8,518 bases of DNA. It comes from Brevundimonas sp. GTDB taxonomy: Bacteria > Pseudomonadota > Alphaproteobacteria > Caulobacterales > Caulobacteraceae. This document shows, one piece after another, positions 5,587-8,518 of the stretch; the stretch's first letter is position 1, and each line of letters begins with the position of its first letter. The translations under genes were made by a program, and so were the position numbers. The stretch is taken from NCBI GenBank assembly GCA_003248965.1, contig QFQU01000028.1, forward strand, positions 1 through 8,518, written 5' to 3'. The notes beneath the pieces are model-generated. The model searched no databases and was not told the DNA's origin. It worked only from the letters and a program-made list of their open reading frames with translations.

Positions 5587-8240
5587 CAGAAGCTCGCCTT
5601 CAGGCGGACGTAACCAAAGGCGCCGCTCCAGCCGAAGGGGGAGTATTCGCTGTAAGGAAAGGCGCCGAAGGTATCCCCGCCTTGGACCGAGGGCGTGCTG
5701 GCGATGTTCTCGGTTCCATACTGGTTGAAGATGTTGTCGGCGCCGACCTCCAGCTTCAACGCCTTGTTGATGCGGTACTCCACGGAGACATCGGTCAGGA
5801 CAACCGGCTTCAGGGTCTGGACGACGTCGAAGTTTCCGCTCGCCCCGGCCTGGGTGGCCAGGGTGTGGAAGGGGGTCGAGCCGTTGGCGAAGACCGCGAC
5901 ATTGGCGGCGCTCTGATTGGTCAGGATCAGTTGCTCGACCTTTCCATAGCGTTGCGCCCGCACCGTCACCGACCAGGGGCCGGAATCCCAGGTTCCGCCC
6001 AGTTGCAGAGTATCGCGCGGCTGCCCCCGCTCCGTCCGCGTGACCTCCGTCACGTCGAACAGCGGCGTCAGCACGCCCAGGCGCGTCAGTTCGACCGGCG
6101 TCGGCGCCAGGCGCGTCACCTTGGTGTCGTTTCGGTTGTAGCCGCCGGTCAGGGTGACCGCTCCCCAGCCGGCGCCGACATAGCGCCAACGCGCGCTGAC
6201 ATCGAAGCCTTCGGTGCGGGTGTCGCCGACATTGGCGAAGTAGCGCACGCTGGACACCCCCGGCAGGCCGTTGGCGGCCAGGAAGCTGCGGATCGCGGTG
6301 GACGAGCCGGTGTCCACGAAGTTGGAGGACAGGGCGATGCGGTCGTCGATGGATATCCGATAGGCGTCGATGGAGGCCGACAGCCGCCCCCCCGCCAGCG
6401 CACCCTGCCAGGTGGCGCCCAGCGAGACGCTGCGGGATTCCTCCGGCTCCAGCGGCTTGGCCCCGAGCAGCCGCGCCTCGGTGGCTGTGACCGGCGCGGT
6501 GCGCACCAGGACGTATTCCGGCACGCCCCCGACGACCAGGGTACGGCTGGAGGTCGAGGAATAATACTGCTGGGCCAGGGCCGGCGCATGGAAGCCGGTG
6601 CCGGCCGACGCCCGCAGCGCCAGTCCGGCGCCCAGGTCATAGCGGCCGGCCGCCTGGACATTGGTGGTGGATCCGAAGTCCGAGAAATCCTCGTAGCGCA
6701 CGGCGCCCGTCACCAGGAGCGCCTCGGACAACTGGGTGGAAGCCTCGGCATAGGCCGACAGACTGTGGCGGTGCACATCGACGACGTCGCGTGGCTGAAT
6801 GCCGGCGAAGCCCTGGGCGCCGATGGTGGGCACGGCGCCGGCCGATGGGCCGTCCAGAACCAGGACGCCGCCGTTGCGGTAGGAATCGGGCTCTCCGGCC
6901 CCGATGGCGTAGCCGTCACGGCGATACTCCAGCCCGCCCGCCACCTCGACCGGCGCGGCCAAACCGAGATCGAAGGCGCGCGTCAGATCCAGGTTGGTGG
7001 TCCATTGCGAGGCTTCCAGCCGACCATTGTAGAAGCTTGTCGGGCTGGCTGCGCCCAAGGTCGCATTCAGCGTATTGCGGGTGCGATACTCCAGCGTGTT
7101 CCGCCCCCACGTCGAGGACAGGTCCCAGGCCCAGCCCGCCGCCTCGCCCCGCACGCCCGCCGAGGCGGACAGGTTCTCCGAGGCCGTGTCGACATAGGGC
7201 AGGAAGCCGTCCGGATAGATGGCCCGGACGTTCTCGGGCTGGGCCGGACGCCGGAAGGAGGCGTTGGACGTAGCGTCCGATTGATCCCAGCCGCCGAAAG
7301 CGTAGACCTCGACCTGACCCAGCGGCTTGCGCGCGTTCAGGAACAGGACGGTCTGTTCGATGTCGGCCGAGTCGGCGAACCGCCAGACGTTGCGGTCCAC
7401 GGTCGCCTCGCGCGGGTCAAGCGTCGTCCCCGCCGGACCGCCGGGCGGCGCCAGGCCTACGCCCGCCCCCACGTTCGACGACGGATTGACCAGGCCGCCC
7501 GAGCCGGACCGTCCGAAGTAGAACTGGCGCGTGTCGGGTCGGGCGCGATTGGCCGCCGTGACGTCCCGATAATAGAGGGTGGCGTGCAACACGCCGTCGT
7601 CGCCAAGAGCGAAGCCGTGATCGAGCGACGCCTCATAAGTGTCGCCGCCGCCGTCCTTGGTCGCGCCATAGCTGACCGCCGCCTCCGTGCCCAGGTCCTC
7701 GCGCAGGCGCAGATTGATCACCCCGGCGATGGCGTCCGACCCATACTGGGCCGAGGCGCCGTCCCGCAGGACCTCGGCGCGGGCGACGGCGCTGGGCGGA
7801 ATGGCGTTCAGATCGGTCGGCACAGAACCCTTGCCGATCGTGCCCCCGACATTGACCCAGGCGGCGGTATGGCGGCGGCGGCCGTTGACCAGCACCAGCG
7901 TCTGGTCCGGCGACAGGCCGCGCAGGCTGGCCGAGCGGATATGGGTATTGCCGTCCGGCGTCGTCGGCGTCGGATAGTTGAACGACGGAATCAGCGTCTG
8001 TAGCACCCGCGCCGTGCCCGAATGACCGCTGCGGGTCAGTTCCTCATGCGTGAGCACGTCGATCGGCACAGGCGAATTGGTCACGGTGCGATTGGCCAGT
8101 CGGGTGCCGGTAACGACCACCTCGTCGATCTCTGCAGATGGTGACGGCGTCGCCTGCGCGAGAACCGGCCCGGCCAATGCCATTAGAGAAACTCCCGCCA
8201 GGAAAACCCCTGATCGGTATTGAGCGCGCGTTGTAGTCAT
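5586..8240 (-). CDS. TonB-dependent outer-membrane receptor
   Basis: The 884-residue protein begins with a Sec signal peptide (MTTTRAQYRSGVFLAGVSLM, then ALAGPVLA, cleavage near 28). A TonB box follows at DEVVVTG (39-45). The plug domain (about 50-180) contains LRGLSPDQTLVLVNGRRR (106-123) and GASAQYGSDAIAGVIN (161-176). A long barrel follows, ending in GYVRLKASF with the terminal aromatic typical of outer-membrane beta-barrels. It imports a substrate across the outer membrane using TonB energy. The substrate cannot be inferred from sequence; this large subfamily is expanded in Caulobacteraceae and sphingomonads and is often not for siderophores. It forms an operon with the downstream Tat-exported aminotransferase through a 1-base overlap. 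The start has only a weak GGGG about 10 bases upstream, but the signal peptide places it well. No frameshift or truncation is seen. Confidence 0.93.
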   Translation of the reverse strand: MTTTRAQYRSGVFLAGVSLMALAGPVLAQATPSPSAEIDEVVVTGTRLANRTVTNSPVPIDVLTHEELTRSGHSGTARVLQTLIPSFNYPTPTTPDGNTHIRSASLRGLSPDQTLVLVNGRRRHTAAWVNVGGTIGKGSVPTDLNAIPPSAVARAEVLRDGASAQYGSDAIAGVINLRLREDLGTEAAVSYGATKDGGGDTYEASLDHGFALGDDGVLHATLYYRDVTAANRARPDTRQFYFGRSGSGGLVNPSSNVGAGVGLAPPGGPAGTTLDPREATVDRNVWRFADSADIEQTVLFLNARKPLGQVEVYAFGGWDQSDATSNASFRRPAQPENVRAIYPDGFLPYVDTASENLSASAGVRGEAAGWAWDLSSTWGRNTLEYRTRNTLNATLGAASPTSFYNGRLEASQWTTNLDLTRAFDLGLAAPVEVAGGLEYRRDGYAIGAGEPDSYRNGGVLVLDGPSAGAVPTIGAQGFAGIQPRDVVDVHRHSLSAYAEASTQLSEALLVTGAVRYEDFSDFGSTTNVQAAGRYDLGAGLALRASAGTGFHAPALAQQYYSSTSSRTLVVGGVPEYVLVRTAPVTATEARLLGAKPLEPEESRSVSLGATWQGALAGGRLSASIDAYRISIDDRIALSSNFVDTGSSTAIRSFLAANGLPGVSSVRYFANVGDTRTEGFDVSARWRYVGAGWGAVTLTGGYNRNDTKVTRLAPTPVELTRLGVLTPLFDVTEVTRTERGQPRDTLQLGGTWDSGPWSVTVRAQRYGKVEQLILTNQSAANVAVFANGSTPFHTLATQAGASGNFDVVQTLKPVVLTDVSVEYRINKALKLEVGADNIFNQYGTENIASTPSVQGGDTFGAFPYSEYSPFGWSGAFGYVRLKASF

Positions 8241-8296
8241 CGTGATACAGCCCCGAAATTTCTTGGGACTTGCTACGTCGTTCGGCCACGAGACCG

Positions 8297-8342
8297 CTAA
8301 CGATAGCTTCTATCCGCATCATTAGAAAAACTATTCGGTTAG
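8297..8342. promoter_or_regulatory. Nested inverted repeats upstream of the TonB-receptor operon, possible operator
   Basis: In the 159-bp spacer, GATAG-CTT-CTATC (8302-8314) is a perfect 5-bp dyad. It lies inside a larger imperfect inverted pair, CTAACGATAG (8297-8306) and CTATTCGGTTAG (8331-8342). The region is A/T-rich relative to its surroundings and sits 57-102 bp upstream of the receptor start, a plausible place for a regulated promoter. I could not recognise a Fur box, an EcfG motif or a good housekeeping promoter. The rest of 8241-8399 shows nothing else. Confidence 0.35.
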
Positions 8343-8399
8343 CCCGCATTCCGCTTGGCCGTCCGGGCTGATTTCGCATGGGTTTGGATGCAGATACGA

Positions 8400-8433
8400 C
8401 AACACCCCCGAAGCCGGTGCTTCGGGGGTGTTG
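8400..8433 (-). terminator. Hairpin terminator of the initiator tRNA transcript
   Basis: AACACCCCCGAAGC (8401-8414) and GCTTCGGGGGTGTT (8419-8432) are perfectly complementary around a 4-base loop, and C8400:G8433 adds a fifteenth pair. The hairpin begins 7 bases after the CCA end of the leftward-transcribed tRNA, so it most likely terminates that gene. The T-run in the leftward direction is poor; the better T5 tract (8437-8441) follows the hairpin on the plus strand, so it may also stop rightward read-through. Confidence 0.75.
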
Positions 8434-8440
8434 GTGTTTT

Positions 8441-8517
<77 letters not shown>

Positions 8518-8518
8518 G

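Noticed and set aside
5587..6189. N-terminal extension of the aminotransferase frame to 561 residues
   Set aside because: The extension lies inside the receptor gene in another frame and has no domain. The Tat signal directly after the ATG at 5586 marks the true start.
5682..8003. A 773-codon open frame on the plus strand, antisense to the TonB receptor gene
   Set aside because: Long antisense open frames are common opposite GC-rich genes with strong third-position bias. The translation has no recognisable domain and is rich in Arg/Gly, while the opposite strand encodes a complete receptor.

Overview
The window is high-GC DNA (about two thirds G+C by eye) with strong third-position GC in its genes. 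It looks like an alphaproteobacterium, most likely a Caulobacteraceae member of the Brevundimonas/Caulobacter type. That placement rests on four things: the rhizobial-style dctA/dctBD arrangement, a large TonB-dependent receptor, a GGAAC-N16-CGTT motif of the kind read by the alphaproteobacterial general-stress sigma factor EcfG, and an initiator tRNA with the alphaproteobacterial AGG/CCU anticodon stem. The genus call is inference.

Left block (1-3508): C4-dicarboxylate uptake and its control. At the left edge on the minus strand is the first 24 codons of a gene whose N-terminus matches the DctA dicarboxylate:cation symporter. Facing away from it on the plus strand are dctB (membrane sensor kinase, malate/succinate/fumarate type) and dctD (AAA+ response regulator), joined by a 1-base TGATG overlap. 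The 232-bp divergent intergenic region holds an AT-rich core and two near-identical 16-bp dyads (GTGCG-N6-CGCAC type), 33 bp apart, that look like DctD operators. DctD carries GAFAGA where sigma54 activators have GAFTGA, and no well-placed -24/-12 promoter is visible upstream of dctA. Together these raise the possibility that this circuit does not work through sigma54 in the usual way.

Middle (3509-4403): a 112-bp gap with a perfect EcfG-type promoter motif in front of a single transglutaminase-like gene with an intact Cys-His-Asp triad. This gene is probably a stress-regulated monocistron. It converges on the next block.

Right block (4504-8240, minus strand): an 884-residue TonB-dependent outer-membrane receptor is followed, again with a TGATG overlap, by a HisC-like fold-type I aminotransferase that has a twin-arginine signal peptide. 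The pair suggests a periplasmic amine- or amino-acid-processing step coupled to uptake of an unidentified substrate. The aminotransferase keeps its Schiff-base lysine but departs from classical HisC at three places that normally bind the cofactor phosphate.

Right edge (8241-8518): a 159-bp spacer with dyad repeats that may control the receptor operon, a strong 15-bp-stem hairpin terminator, and an initiator tRNA-fMet on the minus strand.
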